From Streptomyces fulvoviolaceus (GTDB lineage: Bacteria; Actinomycetota; Actinomycetes; Streptomycetales; Streptomycetaceae), in contig NZ_JOEY01000009.1 in the NCBI RefSeq assembly GCF_000718165.1, positions 62,001-126,000 of the forward strand: a stretch of DNA of 64,000 nucleotides, read 5' to 3'. A program made the position numbers and the translations under genes. Positions 53,503 to 62,457 of the stretch are shown in pieces (position 1 is the first letter of the stretch; every line of letters starts with the position of its first letter). The notes beneath the pieces are model-generated. The model was given only the letters and a program-made list of their open reading frames with translations. It was not told where the DNA came from and made no database searches.

Positions 53503-56085
53503 TCAGACCGCTCCGGGCGGGGGTATCTTTCCGGTCGACGTCTTGTCGCCGGTCAGGCTCACCGTGCACACGACCTTGGTGAAACCCCGGTCCCAGTCGT
53601 CCTCGTCGGCCACCCAGCCGTACACGAGGCGCTCCCGGCCCGGCGCCCAGGTCGACTCGAATTTGTTGCTGCACAGCTTGCTCGCGTTGTCGGTGCCCTT
53701 CTTGTAGGTCATTTCGGCCGGGGCCTGAACCGTGCCTATGACCTGGTCGGTATGGGTTTTCGCGCAGTCGGTGAGCGCCGCCTTGTAACCCTCCTCCTGT
53801 TCCTCGTAGACCCAGCAGTCGCCGACGCTCATCTGACCGACCCACAAGTCCGTGCCCGTGTCGCGGAAGCGGCCCACCTCACCGCCTATCGCCGCATGGC
53901 GGCCGAGTACGAGACATGCCGTACCGCTGTCGGCCGTGCTGAAGCCCTCCTTCGTCGGTACGACGGCGTACCCGGCCGCGTCCGGCAGCGCGTCCACGAC
54001 CGCGCGGCTCAGGTTCGCGCACCGTTTCGCGCCCTCGGCCCGGGCGTCGGCGAAGTCGGTGGCCGTGTCGACCGCCACGACCTGGCCGTCCGGCCAGTCG
54101 TCGGCGCAGTCCACCACCCCCAGGTTCGGGGCCGACTTGAACGGCGTCCCCGACCAGACCGCCTGCACACAGTCGCCGGTCTCCAGGGGCGCTTCGAGTC
54201 CGACGACATCGCCGTACGGCAGCACGGGCCCCGTCGGCGACGGCGACGACCCGCTCGCGCTCGGCGAGGGCGAGGACTTCGTCGCGGTGTCCTTCTTGCC
54301 GTCGTCCCCGGTCAGCGAGACGGCCGCCCACGCACCACCTGCGATGACGAGCATGACGCCCACCACGAGGGCGACGAGCGCGAGCCGTTTCCTGGCGGCG
54401 GTACGTGGCGGAGGCGGAGGAGGCGGGACCTGGCCCCCGGGGCCGAAGGGGCCGCCCGGGGGCGTCGGTCCGCCCGGGCTCCCGTATCCGCCGGGCTGCC
54501 CGCCGCTGTACGGCTGCGCGGTGCCGCCGCTCGAGTACGGCGACGGGGCGCCGCTGCCTCCGTACGGCGGCTGGGCGCTCGCGTACGGGGCCTGGGGGCC
54601 GCCGCTCGAGTACGGCGACGGGGATTCACTGCTGACGGACGGGAACTGCGCACCACCACCTGCATACGGAGAACCGGGCCCCTGCGCATAGGGGTTGCCC
54701 GGGTCAGGCGACTGCTGAGCGGGCTGCGGCCAAGCGTTGTACGGCGTCGCGCCGGGCGTGGCCGGGCTGCCGGATCCAAAGCCGCTGCCGTCCGGACCGG
54801 CGGCTCCCGGGGTGGCCGGGCTCCCGGGGTGGCCGGGACCGCCCGCCGGAGTGTGCGGCGTCTGCGGGGTGTCCGGTGTCGGAGGCGCGCCCGGCGTCTG
54901 CGGAGTCCCCGGTGCCGCAGGGCCGCCCCAGCCGACGGGCGGGCCCGCCCCGGGGCCGGGCGGTGCGCTCGCGAGGTACCCCGGCGGTGGCCTGTCCGCC
55001 ACCGGGCCGCCGGGCGATCCCGAGTCGACCGGGCCACCCGCGCCGGCACCGGAACCCGCCGCCTGCGAGCCCGCGCCTCCCGGATACCCGCCCCGGCCCT
55101 CGGGCGACCCGCCGGACCCGGCCGGCACCACGCCGAACCCCTGGGGCGGCGGCCCGAACCCGCCCGGCGGCGAGCCGAAGCCGGCCGGTTCCCCGGGCCC
55201 CGAGCCCCACCCCGGCACGCCCCGCGCCACCCGCTCCAGCCCCCGCGCCACCGCCTCCGGCGCGAACCTGCGCACGGGGTCCTTGACGAGCAACCCCAGC
55301 AGAACCGGCGCCAGTTCACCGGCCCGGACGGGCGGTGTCGGATCCTCGCCCAGCAATGCCGTCAGCGTCGCGTAGTCGCCGTGGCGGTCGAAGGGCCCGC
55401 GGCCCTCGACGGCGGAGTACAGCGTGGCGCCGAGGGAGAACAGGTCGGCGGCCGGTGTCGGCGGCTCGCCACGCGCGCGTTCCGGGGCGAGGTAACCCGG
55501 GGTGCCGAGGATGCCGGCGGTGGCGGTGAGCCGGGGCTCGCGGGACTCGGGCTGGAGGGCGATGCCGTAGTCGGTGAGCAGCACGCGCGCGTACGGGTCG
55601 CCCGAAGCGTCCGGCGCCAGAAGGATGTTGGCCGGTTTCACATCCCGGTGGAGGATGCCGATGCGGTGTCCGGCGGTCAGCGCGTCGAGGACGGCGAGCC
55701 CCACGCGGGCCGCCTGCGCGGGCGACAGCGGTCCCGAACTCCGTACGACCGCCTGGAGGTCGACCGCGTCCGGCACGTGCTCCATGACGATCCAGGGCAG
55801 CCCCTCGTGCACCACCACGTCGTGCACCGTCGCCACGTGCGGATGCCCTCGCAGCCGCGCCGCGTGCCGGGCCTCGCTGCGGGCCCGCGCGATCCTGTGC
55901 GCAGGCTCGCTCGCGTCCGTCGGGACGTCCGGAAGCGCGATCTCCTTCATCGCGACTTCGCAGGCCAACTCCTCGTCGTACGCGAGCCATACGCGGCCCA
56001 TGCCGCCCGCGCCCAGCGTCCGCAGCAGCCGGTACCGCCCGTTGATGACCCTGCCTTCGCCCTGATCCGGCGTCTCCCCCGCCAT
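53503..56085 (-). CDS. Receptor-type Ser/Thr protein kinase
   Basis: An 860-residue Hanks-type kinase. The kinase domain (~15-270) has GAGGMGRVW, the ATP lysine in EVAMKEI, HRDVKPANILL and the activation segment ending GTPGYLAPE. The metal motif is DYG instead of DFG. A Gly/Pro/Ser/Tyr-rich linker of about 320 residues follows, then one membrane helix (LALVALVVGVMLVIAGGAWA). The extracytoplasmic domain contains two GDC repeats (LETGDCVQAV and MSVGDCWVYE) with paired cysteines, like septum-formation/DUF4190-type sensors. ATG 56085 is preceded by GGGGGAGG. Confidence 0.9.
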   Translation of the reverse strand: MAGETPDQGEGRVINGRYRLLRTLGAGGMGRVWLAYDEELACEVAMKEIALPDVPTDASEPAHRIARARSEARHAARLRGHPHVATVHDVVVHEGLPWIVMEHVPDAVDLQAVVRSSGPLSPAQAARVGLAVLDALTAGHRIGILHRDVKPANILLAPDASGDPYARVLLTDYGIALQPESREPRLTATAGILGTPGYLAPERARGEPPTPAADLFSLGATLYSAVEGRGPFDRHGDYATLTALLGEDPTPPVRAGELAPVLLGLLVKDPVRRFAPEAVARGLERVARGVPGWGSGPGEPAGFGSPPGGFGPPPQGFGVVPAGSGGSPEGRGGYPGGAGSQAAGSGAGAGGPVDSGSPGGPVADRPPPGYLASAPPGPGAGPPVGWGGPAAPGTPQTPGAPPTPDTPQTPHTPAGGPGHPGSPATPGAAGPDGSGFGSGSPATPGATPYNAWPQPAQQSPDPGNPYAQGPGSPYAGGGAQFPSVSSESPSPYSSGGPQAPYASAQPPYGGSGAPSPYSSGGTAQPYSGGQPGGYGSPGGPTPPGGPFGPGGQVPPPPPPPRTAARKRLALVALVVGVMLVIAGGAWAAVSLTGDDGKKDTATKSSPSPSASGSSPSPTGPVLPYGDVVGLEAPLETGDCVQAVWSGTPFKSAPNLGVVDCADDWPDGQVVAVDTATDFADARAEGAKRCANLSRAVVDALPDAAGYAVVPTKEGFSTADSGTACLVLGRHAAIGGEVGRFRDTGTDLWVGQMSVGDCWVYEEQEEGYKAALTDCAKTHTDQVIGTVQAPAEMTYKKGTDNASKLCSNKFESTWAPGRERLVYGWVADEDDWDRGFTKVVCTVSLTGDKTSTGKIPPPGAV

Positions 56086-56262
56086 CACGCCTCCCCCGAG
56101 ACAGCGTGCCTCCCCCGAGGACGCGTGAACTCTGTCTCTCGAAGGTAGCTTCGCACGTGCCACTGACAGGAGCCCTTTTCCCGACCAATCCTGCCAATTC
56201 CGCCAGAACGGGCACAGGCGTATCAGGGGCGTCGGCACGCCTCAGGCGTCACGCCCGCCGGT

Positions 56263-57816
56263 TCAGGCCGGTTCGAGGAACCCCTGCTCCACCAGCAGCC
56301 GGATCTGCGCGGGCGTGCGGTCGCGCAGCAACACCGGGTCCTCGCCCACCAGTTGGGCGATCGCGTCCAGAATGCGCCCCGCGCTCAGCGAGCCGTCGCA
56401 CACGCCCGCGAAACCCGCGCCGACCGTGTCCACCTTGGTGGCCCGGCGCATGCCGCGGTTCTGGCGCAGCACCACGTGCTCCGGGTCCTCGGCACCGGGC
56501 AGCCCGACCTGCTCCTGGACGATCTCGGCGGCGAGCTTGAAGTGCTCCTCGAGCAGGGCCGCGTCGTCATGCGCCCGCAGATAGTCGAGGCGGCCGAAGT
56601 GCGCCCGGACGGTCTCGCCGAGCGGCTGCTCGACCGGGTGCGGCCACTCCTCCACGGTGACGGAGGGCACGGCGGAGCCCGTCCTGCGCAGGGTGATCCA
56701 TCCGAAGCCCACGGCCTTCACCTTGCGCGCCTCGAACTCGTCGAGCCACGCGTCGTAGAGCGCCTGGTACTCGGCCGGGTCGCCCCGGTGGTCGCCGGCG
56801 TCCCTGAGCCACAGCTCGGCGTACTGCGTGACGTCCTGCACCTCGCGCTGCACGATCCACGCGTCGCACCCGCGCGGCACCCACGACCGGAGCCTGTCCT
56901 GCCAGTCCTCCCCTTCCACGTGCTGCCAGTTGGCGAGAAACTGCGCGAACCCGCCCTCGTTCAGCCGTTCCCCCGCCCCTTGAACGAGCGAGCGGCACAG
57001 ATCGTCCCCGGCCATGCCACCGTCGCGGTAGGTGAGCCGGGCCCCCGGCGAGATCACGAACGGCGGGTTCGACACGATCAGGTCGTACGTCTCGTCGCCG
57101 TGCACCGGCTCGAAGAGCGAGCCCTCGCGCAGGTCGGCGGCCGGGGCGCCGGACAGCGCCAGCGTGAGCGCGGTGATGTGCAGCGCGCGCGGGTTGAGGT
57201 CGGTCGCGCACACCCGCGTGGCGTGCTGCGCCGCGTGCAGCGCCTGGATCCCGGAACCGGTGCCGAGATCGAGGGCGGCGGAGACGGGCGTCCGCACGGT
57301 GATGCCCGCGAGGGTCGTGGAGGCGCCGCCGACCCCGAGGACGACCCCCTCGTCCTTGCTGCCGATACCGCCGGCTCCGCCGACCGCGCAGCCCAGGTCG
57401 GACACGATGAACCAGTCCTCGCCACCGGGCCCGCCGTACGGCCGTACGTCCACGGTCGCGGCCAGCTCGTCGCCGGACGGGCCGCCCACCCGCACCAGCC
57501 ACCCGCTCTCCAGACACGCGTCCACGGGCAGAACGCCCTCCACGCGCGCGTGCGGCACCGGCTGCTGCAGCAGGAACAGCCGGACGAGCACCTCCAGCGG
57601 CGAGTCGCCACGGGTCGCCCGCAGCGCGGGCACGGTCTCGCTCCGGGCGAGCGCCGCGTACGCGGGCGCGCCGAGCAGCTCGAGCAGTCCGTCGGCGGTG
57701 AAGGAGGCCCCGAGGAGGGCGTCCCGCAGCCGGGCGGCGACATCGGGACGGCCGGCAGCGGGGACAGCGGGCAGGGCGGGCAGGGCGGGCAGGCTGGAGG
57801 TACTCACGCCCTCCAT
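56263..57816 (-). CDS. SAM-dependent methyltransferase with NPPF motif
   Basis: A 517-residue protein. A helical N-terminal domain (1-125) precedes a class I methyltransferase fold: SAM motif ALDLGTGSGIQALHAAQ near 185-201, acidic loop ATDLNPRALH, and LIVSNPPFVISPG near 246-258. The NPPF motif methylates amide or amino nitrogens, as in PrmC/RlmG/RsmC-type enzymes on protein, rRNA or tRNA. A C-terminal domain (from ~390) is of unknown role. The start is uncertain: ATG 57816, or GTG 57807 just after GGAGG. The target cannot be assigned. Confidence 0.82.
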   Translation of the reverse strand: MEGVSTSSLPALPALPAVPAAGRPDVAARLRDALLGASFTADGLLELLGAPAYAALARSETVPALRATRGDSPLEVLVRLFLLQQPVPHARVEGVLPVDACLESGWLVRVGGPSGDELAATVDVRPYGGPGGEDWFIVSDLGCAVGGAGGIGSKDEGVVLGVGGASTTLAGITVRTPVSAALDLGTGSGIQALHAAQHATRVCATDLNPRALHITALTLALSGAPAADLREGSLFEPVHGDETYDLIVSNPPFVISPGARLTYRDGGMAGDDLCRSLVQGAGERLNEGGFAQFLANWQHVEGEDWQDRLRSWVPRGCDAWIVQREVQDVTQYAELWLRDAGDHRGDPAEYQALYDAWLDEFEARKVKAVGFGWITLRRTGSAVPSVTVEEWPHPVEQPLGETVRAHFGRLDYLRAHDDAALLEEHFKLAAEIVQEQVGLPGAEDPEHVVLRQNRGMRRATKVDTVGAGFAGVCDGSLSAGRILDAIAQLVGEDPVLLRDRTPAQIRLLVEQGFLEPA

Positions 57817-57891
57817 TGTGGCCGGGACGGGCAGCGGGCGCTCACCGCTGGGCCGAGAACGTCCGGGCCCGGAATGCCCGGGCCCGGAACG

Positions 57892-58464
57892 TCAGCCCTG
57901 GGTGGCCGACGGCGACGCGGAAGCCGACTGGCAGCTCTTCTGCTTCCCCATCGCCTTGCCGACGTCACCCTCCTCGAGCGTCTTCAGCGCGTCGCTCCCG
58001 CTCGCGCTCAGCTTGTTCAGCGCGGTTGCCACGTTCTTGAGGCCATCCGCGAACTTCGCCTGGTCCTTCGTGACGAGCTTGTTGACCTGCGTCACCAGGG
58101 TGGCGTACGAGGCGGAGATGTCGTTGAGCTCCTTCACCGCGTTCTTCTGCTTCGTCTCGCCGTTCTCGACGTCCGGAGCGCCGGCCTTGGTCACGGCGGC
58201 CCCGATCGCCTTGTAGGCGTCCGCCATGTCCTGGAAGGCCTGTGCGTCGGTCTTCTGGACTTCCTCCGGCGTGCTGTTGTCCGAGGTCTCCTTCTGGATC
58301 GCGGCGTTGGCGGCCTCGATCTTCTTGGCCTGCGGCTGTACGGCGTCGCAGACCTCCTTGGCCCAGGAGTTCAGCTTTTCGCTGCTGTCGTCACTGCTGC
58401 ATCCCGACAGCGCCAGTACCAGTACCGCACCGCCGGACAGTGCGGCCGCGAGCTTCTTGTTCAC
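57892..58464 (-). CDS. Helical lipoprotein of unknown function
   Basis: A 190-residue probable lipoprotein. The signal peptide is NKKLAAALSGGAVLVLALSG and Cys follows. The mature part is predicted almost all-helical with many Ala/Lys/Gln residues and two cysteines (VCDAVQ near the start, KSCQS near the end), possibly linked. GTG 58464 is chosen because GGAAGGG lies nine bases upstream. It lies between the pyrophosphatase pump and the methyltransferase. Confidence 0.78.
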   Translation of the reverse strand: MNKKLAAALSGGAVLVLALSGCSSDDSSEKLNSWAKEVCDAVQPQAKKIEAANAAIQKETSDNSTPEEVQKTDAQAFQDMADAYKAIGAAVTKAGAPDVENGETKQKNAVKELNDISASYATLVTQVNKLVTKDQAKFADGLKNVATALNKLSASGSDALKTLEEGDVGKAMGKQKSCQSASASPSATQG

Positions 58465-58609
58465 CGGTTTGGTCCCTTCCATGGCTCTCGGCCCCGGAAC
58501 ATACACGCCAAGTGGGCGACCTCCACATGTCTAACGTCCGTTAAAACCCTTATTGAAGCCATTTGCACCAAGCGAGAGAAGGCTCACGGCGAGAGCGTGA
58601 ACACACGCA

Positions 58610-58652
58610 GGGCGGGCGCACGCCGCGTCACTTACGCGCCGTACGCCCGCCC
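58610..58652 (-). terminator. Hairpin after the membrane pyrophosphatase gene
   Basis: A nine-base-pair stem (GGGCGGGCG at 58610-58618, CGCCCGCCC at 58644-58652) with a long loop lies 38 bases past the hppA stop codon. Confidence 0.55.
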
Positions 58653-58690
58653 CTCTGAGCCGGTCCTCTTGCAGAGGTCCGTAAGGCGGC

Positions 58691-61096
58691 CTACGAAACC
58701 ACCGCAGGATCCACTGACTTGGCCACCCGTTCGCTACCGCCTTCGTCGCCCACGGCGATCCCGCGCCGCTTGGAGACGTAGACCGCGCCCGCGATCACGA
58801 GGAACGCGAGAACCGCGACGAAGATCCGCACGCCGACGTTCTTGTCGTCGCCGTAGCTGAACTTGATCACCGCGGGCGCGATCAGCAGCGCCACCAGGTT
58901 CATCACCTTCAGCAGCGGGTTGATCGCGGGACCGGCGGTGTCCTTGAAGGGGTCGCCGACCGTGTCGCCGATCACCGTCGCGGCATGGGCCTCGCTGCCC
59001 TTGCCGCCGTGGTGACCGTCCTCGACGAGCTTCTTGGCGTTGTCCCAGGCACCACCGGAGTTGGCCAGGAACACCGCCATCAGCGTGCCCGCGCCGATCG
59101 CACCCGCCAGGAACGAGCCCAGGGCGCCGACCCCGAGCGTGAACCCGATGAAGATGGGCGCCAGCACGGCGAGCAGCCCGGGCGTGGCGAGCTCGCGCAG
59201 GGCATCCCGGGTGCAGATGTCCACGACCTTGCCGTACTCCGGCTCCTCGCTGTAGTCCATGATCCCGGGATGCTCGCGGAACTGCCGCCGCACCTCGTAC
59301 ACCACAGAACCCGCCGACCGCGCCACGGCGTTGATCGCCAGCCCCGAGAAGAGGAAGACGACCGCGGCGCCCGCGATGAGGCCGACGAGGTTGTTGGGCT
59401 GCGAGATGTCCATCATCAGACTCATCGGCGCTCCCGCCCCGCTGAGTTTCTCGCCGACGTCCTGCGCGCCCGTCGTGATCGCGTCCCGGTACGACCCGAA
59501 GAGCGCCGACGCCGCGAGGACCGCGGTGGCGATGGCGATGCCCTTGGTGATGGCCTTGGTCGTGTTGCCGACCGCGTCCAGGTTGGTGAGCACCTGCGCG
59601 CCCGCGCCCTCGACGTCGCCGGACATCTCGGCGATGCCCTGGGCGTTGTCGGAGACCGGCCCGAAGGTGTCCATGGCGACGATCACACCGACCGTGGTGA
59701 GCAGGCCGGTGCCGGCCAGCGCCACCGCGAACAGCGCCAACATGATCGACGTACCGCCGAGCAGGAAGGCCCCGTAGACGCCGAGGCCGATCAACAGGGC
59801 GGTGTAGACGGCCGATTCGAGGCCGATGGAGATACCGGCGAGGACGACCGTGGCCGCGCCGGTGAGCGAGCTCTTGCCGATGTCCTTGACCGGACGACGG
59901 GTCGTCTCGGTGAAGTAGCCGGTCAGCTGCTGGATGACGGCGGCGAGCAGGATGCCGATCGCCACCGCGACGACCGCGAGGATCCGCGGGTCGCCGTCGT
60001 TGGCCCTGATCGCCGCGTCGGTGACGCCGTCGAGGTCGGCGTACGACGACGGCAGGTAGATGAAGACGGCCAGGGCCACCAGCACGAGCGAGATCGCCGC
60101 GGAGATGAAGAAACCACGGTTGATCGCGGACATGCCGCTGCGGTCGGACCGGCGCGGTGCCACGGCGAAGATGCCGATCATCGCGGTGATCACGCCGATC
60201 GCGGGCACGATCAACGGGAACGCGAGCCCGGAGTCGCCGAAGGCCGCCTTGCCGAGGATCAGCGCGGCGACCAGCGTCACGGCGTACGACTCGAAGAGGT
60301 CGGCCGCCATGCCCGCGCAGTCGCCGACGTTGTCGCCCACGTTGTCGGCGATGGTCGCGGCATTGCGCGGGTCGTCCTCCGGAATGCCCTGCTCGACCTT
60401 GCCGACCAGGTCGGCGCCGACGTCGGCGGCCTTGGTGAAGATGCCGCCGCCGACACGCATGAACATGGCGATCAGCGCGGCCCCGAGGCCGAAGCCCTCG
60501 AGCACCTTCGGCGCGTCGGCCGCGTAGACCAGCACCACACAGGAGGCGCCCAGCAGACCGAGCCCCACCGTGAACATGCCGACCACGCCGCCCGTGCGGA
60601 AAGCGATCTTCATTGCTTTGTGCGAGACGGCGGTGAGATCCTTTTCGGGCTCACCTTCCGCCGGGGTCGCTTCCCGTGCCGCCGCGGCAACGCGCACATT
60701 GCTGCGCACGGCGAGCCACATGCCGATATAGCCGGTGGCCGCCGAGAACGCCGCGCCGATCAAGAAGAAGACGGATCGACCGGCGCGCTGATTCCAGTCG
60801 TCCGCGGGCAGCAGCATGAGCAGGAAGAACACGACCACGGCGAATACGCCGAGCGTGCGCATCTGGCGGGCCAGATAGGCATTGGCGCCTTCCTGGATCG
60901 CCGTCGCGATCTTCTTCATGCTGTCGGTGCCCTCGCCCGCCGCGAGTACCTGGCGCACCAGGATGCCTGCCACCACGAGCGCGGCCAGCGCGACGGCCGC
61001 GATGACCGCCACGATGATCCGGTTGTCGTCGGTGAGCACTGCGGCCGCGAAGGTTGTGGGGTGATCAAACTGCTGAGGGGTAGAAAGCCCCGCCAT
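58691..61096 (-). CDS. hppA: Proton-pumping membrane pyrophosphatase, potassium-independent type
   Basis: An 801-residue membrane enzyme with about 16 helices that couples PPi hydrolysis to proton export. The substrate site is DVGADLVGKVEQGIPEDDPR and the following NVGDNVGDCAGMAADLFE. The residue that sets potassium dependence reads GNTTKA (Lys), the potassium-independent type. GGAGGACGA precedes the ATG. A TACAAT -10 box lies at 61139-61144, 42 bases upstream. It complements the soluble pyrophosphatase at 8433-8924. Confidence 0.95.
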   Translation of the reverse strand: MAGLSTPQQFDHPTTFAAAVLTDDNRIIVAVIAAVALAALVVAGILVRQVLAAGEGTDSMKKIATAIQEGANAYLARQMRTLGVFAVVVFFLLMLLPADDWNQRAGRSVFFLIGAAFSAATGYIGMWLAVRSNVRVAAAAREATPAEGEPEKDLTAVSHKAMKIAFRTGGVVGMFTVGLGLLGASCVVLVYAADAPKVLEGFGLGAALIAMFMRVGGGIFTKAADVGADLVGKVEQGIPEDDPRNAATIADNVGDNVGDCAGMAADLFESYAVTLVAALILGKAAFGDSGLAFPLIVPAIGVITAMIGIFAVAPRRSDRSGMSAINRGFFISAAISLVLVALAVFIYLPSSYADLDGVTDAAIRANDGDPRILAVVAVAIGILLAAVIQQLTGYFTETTRRPVKDIGKSSLTGAATVVLAGISIGLESAVYTALLIGLGVYGAFLLGGTSIMLALFAVALAGTGLLTTVGVIVAMDTFGPVSDNAQGIAEMSGDVEGAGAQVLTNLDAVGNTTKAITKGIAIATAVLAASALFGSYRDAITTGAQDVGEKLSGAGAPMSLMMDISQPNNLVGLIAGAAVVFLFSGLAINAVARSAGSVVYEVRRQFREHPGIMDYSEEPEYGKVVDICTRDALRELATPGLLAVLAPIFIGFTLGVGALGSFLAGAIGAGTLMAVFLANSGGAWDNAKKLVEDGHHGGKGSEAHAATVIGDTVGDPFKDTAGPAINPLLKVMNLVALLIAPAVIKFSYGDDKNVGVRIFVAVLAFLVIAGAVYVSKRRGIAVGDEGGSERVAKSVDPAVVS

Positions 61097-61407
61097 TCGT
61101 CCTCCTTGACGCTTGGACCGAGCTCAAGATGTGGACGGATTGTAGGTACCCCGCTCTGATCAAAACAGGGCGCGGTAAGCGGAATTGGCCTTCACATGCT
61201 CTTCAGTAAATGATCGGGGTCACGCCACAGAACCCGAAAGAGGTAACGCCCCAAAAGCATTGACGCCCGCATTGGCGCTTGATCGAATTATCGGGGGATT
61301 GATCGTGAATTTATTCACGAATTCCGGAGGGCCGACGAGGGCGCGGCTGAAAAACACCAAGGGCCCTGCTCAGCAGGGCCCTTGAAGTCGTACGTACGAA
61401 GATGGGA
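61097..61407. promoter_or_regulatory. AT-rich region upstream of hppA with an 18-base palindrome
   Basis: This 311-base gap has no gene. It holds the hppA -10 box and, at 61303-61320, a perfect palindrome TCGTGAAT-tt-ATTCACGA in an unusually AT-rich stretch (about 61255-61325). The palindrome lies 207 bases upstream of hppA and 88 bases past the end of the anti-sigma gene, so its client gene is uncertain. Confidence 0.6.
61359..61383 (-). terminator. Hairpin after the anti-sigma factor gene
   Basis: A 12-base inverted repeat (AAGGGCCCTGCT at 61359-61370, AGCAGGGCCCTT at 61372-61383) ends 24 bases past the stop codon of the anti-sigma gene. On the plus strand A-rich sequence precedes it, giving a T-run after the hairpin on the minus strand, as in a classical intrinsic terminator. 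Confidence 0.85.
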
Positions 61408-61845
61408 TCAGGGAAGGACCGCGGCCGGCGGCGTGGTCGGCCAGGTCATGCGGATCAGTCCGCCGTGCTCCCCCGCGGTCACCTCGACGTCGTCGACGAG
61501 CCCGCTGATGACCGCGAGGCCCATTTCGTCCTCCTCGGTCTCGGCATCGAGATCGCCGCCCGCCGCGCCGGGTGCCCGGTCACCCGGGGCCGAACGCGGG
61601 GCCTCGTCGCCGACCTCGATGGAGAACTGCTTCTCCTCCTCGATCAGCAGCACCTTCACGGGCGCCGTGATGCCGCCGCTCTGGTGCAGTCCGACGGCAC
61701 GGGTGCAGGCCTCGCCGACAGCGAGTCTGACCTCGTCGAGAACGGCCTCGTCCACTCCGGCCCTGCGCGCCACCGCTGCCGCCACCAACCGGGCGGTCCT
61801 GACGTGCTCGGGCAGCGCGCTGAAGCGGAGTTCAACGGTGGCCAT
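61408..61845 (-). CDS. RsbW-type anti-sigma factor (BldG partner)
   Basis: A 145-residue GHKL ATPase-fold protein with the N box LDEVRLAVGEACTRAV and the G1 box DEMGLAVISGLVDDVEV. An acidic, Gly/Ala-rich insertion (about 82-105) separates them. It is encoded directly downstream of bldG (107 bases) and is taken to be the anti-sigma factor that BldG binds and releases. GAGGGGG precedes the ATG. In S. coelicolor the bldG and downstream gene are co-transcribed. Confidence 0.9.
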   Translation of the reverse strand: MATVELRFSALPEHVRTARLVAAAVARRAGVDEAVLDEVRLAVGEACTRAVGLHQSGGITAPVKVLLIEEEKQFSIEVGDEAPRSAPGDRAPGAAGGDLDAETEEDEMGLAVISGLVDDVEVTAGEHGGLIRMTWPTTPPAAVLP

Positions 61846-61952
61846 GCATCCCCCTCGGAACTACGGGCGTGCTGTCGGGGGACCGGGCCGCCGAAAGCCC
61901 GGACCCCTTCTTTAACTTCTGCCGTCCCGGGCCGAGGGCCCGGGGACGGTGA

Positions 61953-62294
61953 TCAGTCGGTTGCCGCCACCGCTTCCTCGACCGAGGTGTGGATCGGGAA
62001 CACCTTGGTGAGGCCGGTGATACGGAAGATCTTGAGAATGCGCTCCTGGTTGCAGACCAGGCGCAGCGAGCCCTCATGGGCACGCACCCGCTTCAGTCCG
62101 CCGACCAGTACGCCGAGACCGGTGGAGTCGAGGAAGTCCACGCCCTCCATGTCGACGACAAGGTGGAAACTGCCGTCGTTCACCAGCTCGACCAGCTGCT
62201 CGCGCAGCTTGGGCGCGGTATATACGTCGATTTCGCCACCGACCCTGACGATCGTGCGATCGCCGATGGTTTCGGTCGACAGAGACAGGTCCAC
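61953..62294 (-). CDS. bldG: BldG anti-sigma factor antagonist
   Basis: STAS-domain protein of 113 residues needed for aerial growth and antibiotic production in S. coelicolor. Its phosphorylation state controls binding to anti-sigma factors. The phosphorylated serine is Ser57 in DFLDSTGLG. The N-terminal strand region is [20 protein letters not shown]. The GTG start has GGAGG five bases upstream. The 163 bases before it separate it from the divergent helicase gene and must hold both promoters. Confidence 0.95.
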   Translation of the reverse strand: MDLSLSTETIGDRTIVRVGGEIDVYTAPKLREQLVELVNDGSFHLVVDMEGVDFLDSTGLGVLVGGLKRVRAHEGSLRLVCNQERILKIFRITGLTKVFPIHTSVEEAVAATD

Positions 62295-62457
62295 GGATCC
62301 TCCAGCACCTTGCTATCGAGCGGTCGCCCCTCGGGACACCTCGGCTTGAAGCCCCCTGGACGGTTCGCCAGCCGCGATGGCATTCAATCACTTACCGGCA
62401 GGCGTGCACGACGCCTTGGTCCCATTGTCCGTCACGCCAGTGACACACTCGGTCCCG

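Noticed and set aside
57827..57891. Repeated CCCGGGCCCGGAA motifs as an operator.
   Set aside because: They are short self-complementary GC runs between two genes and fit a weak terminator or simple repeat; nothing points to a regulator.
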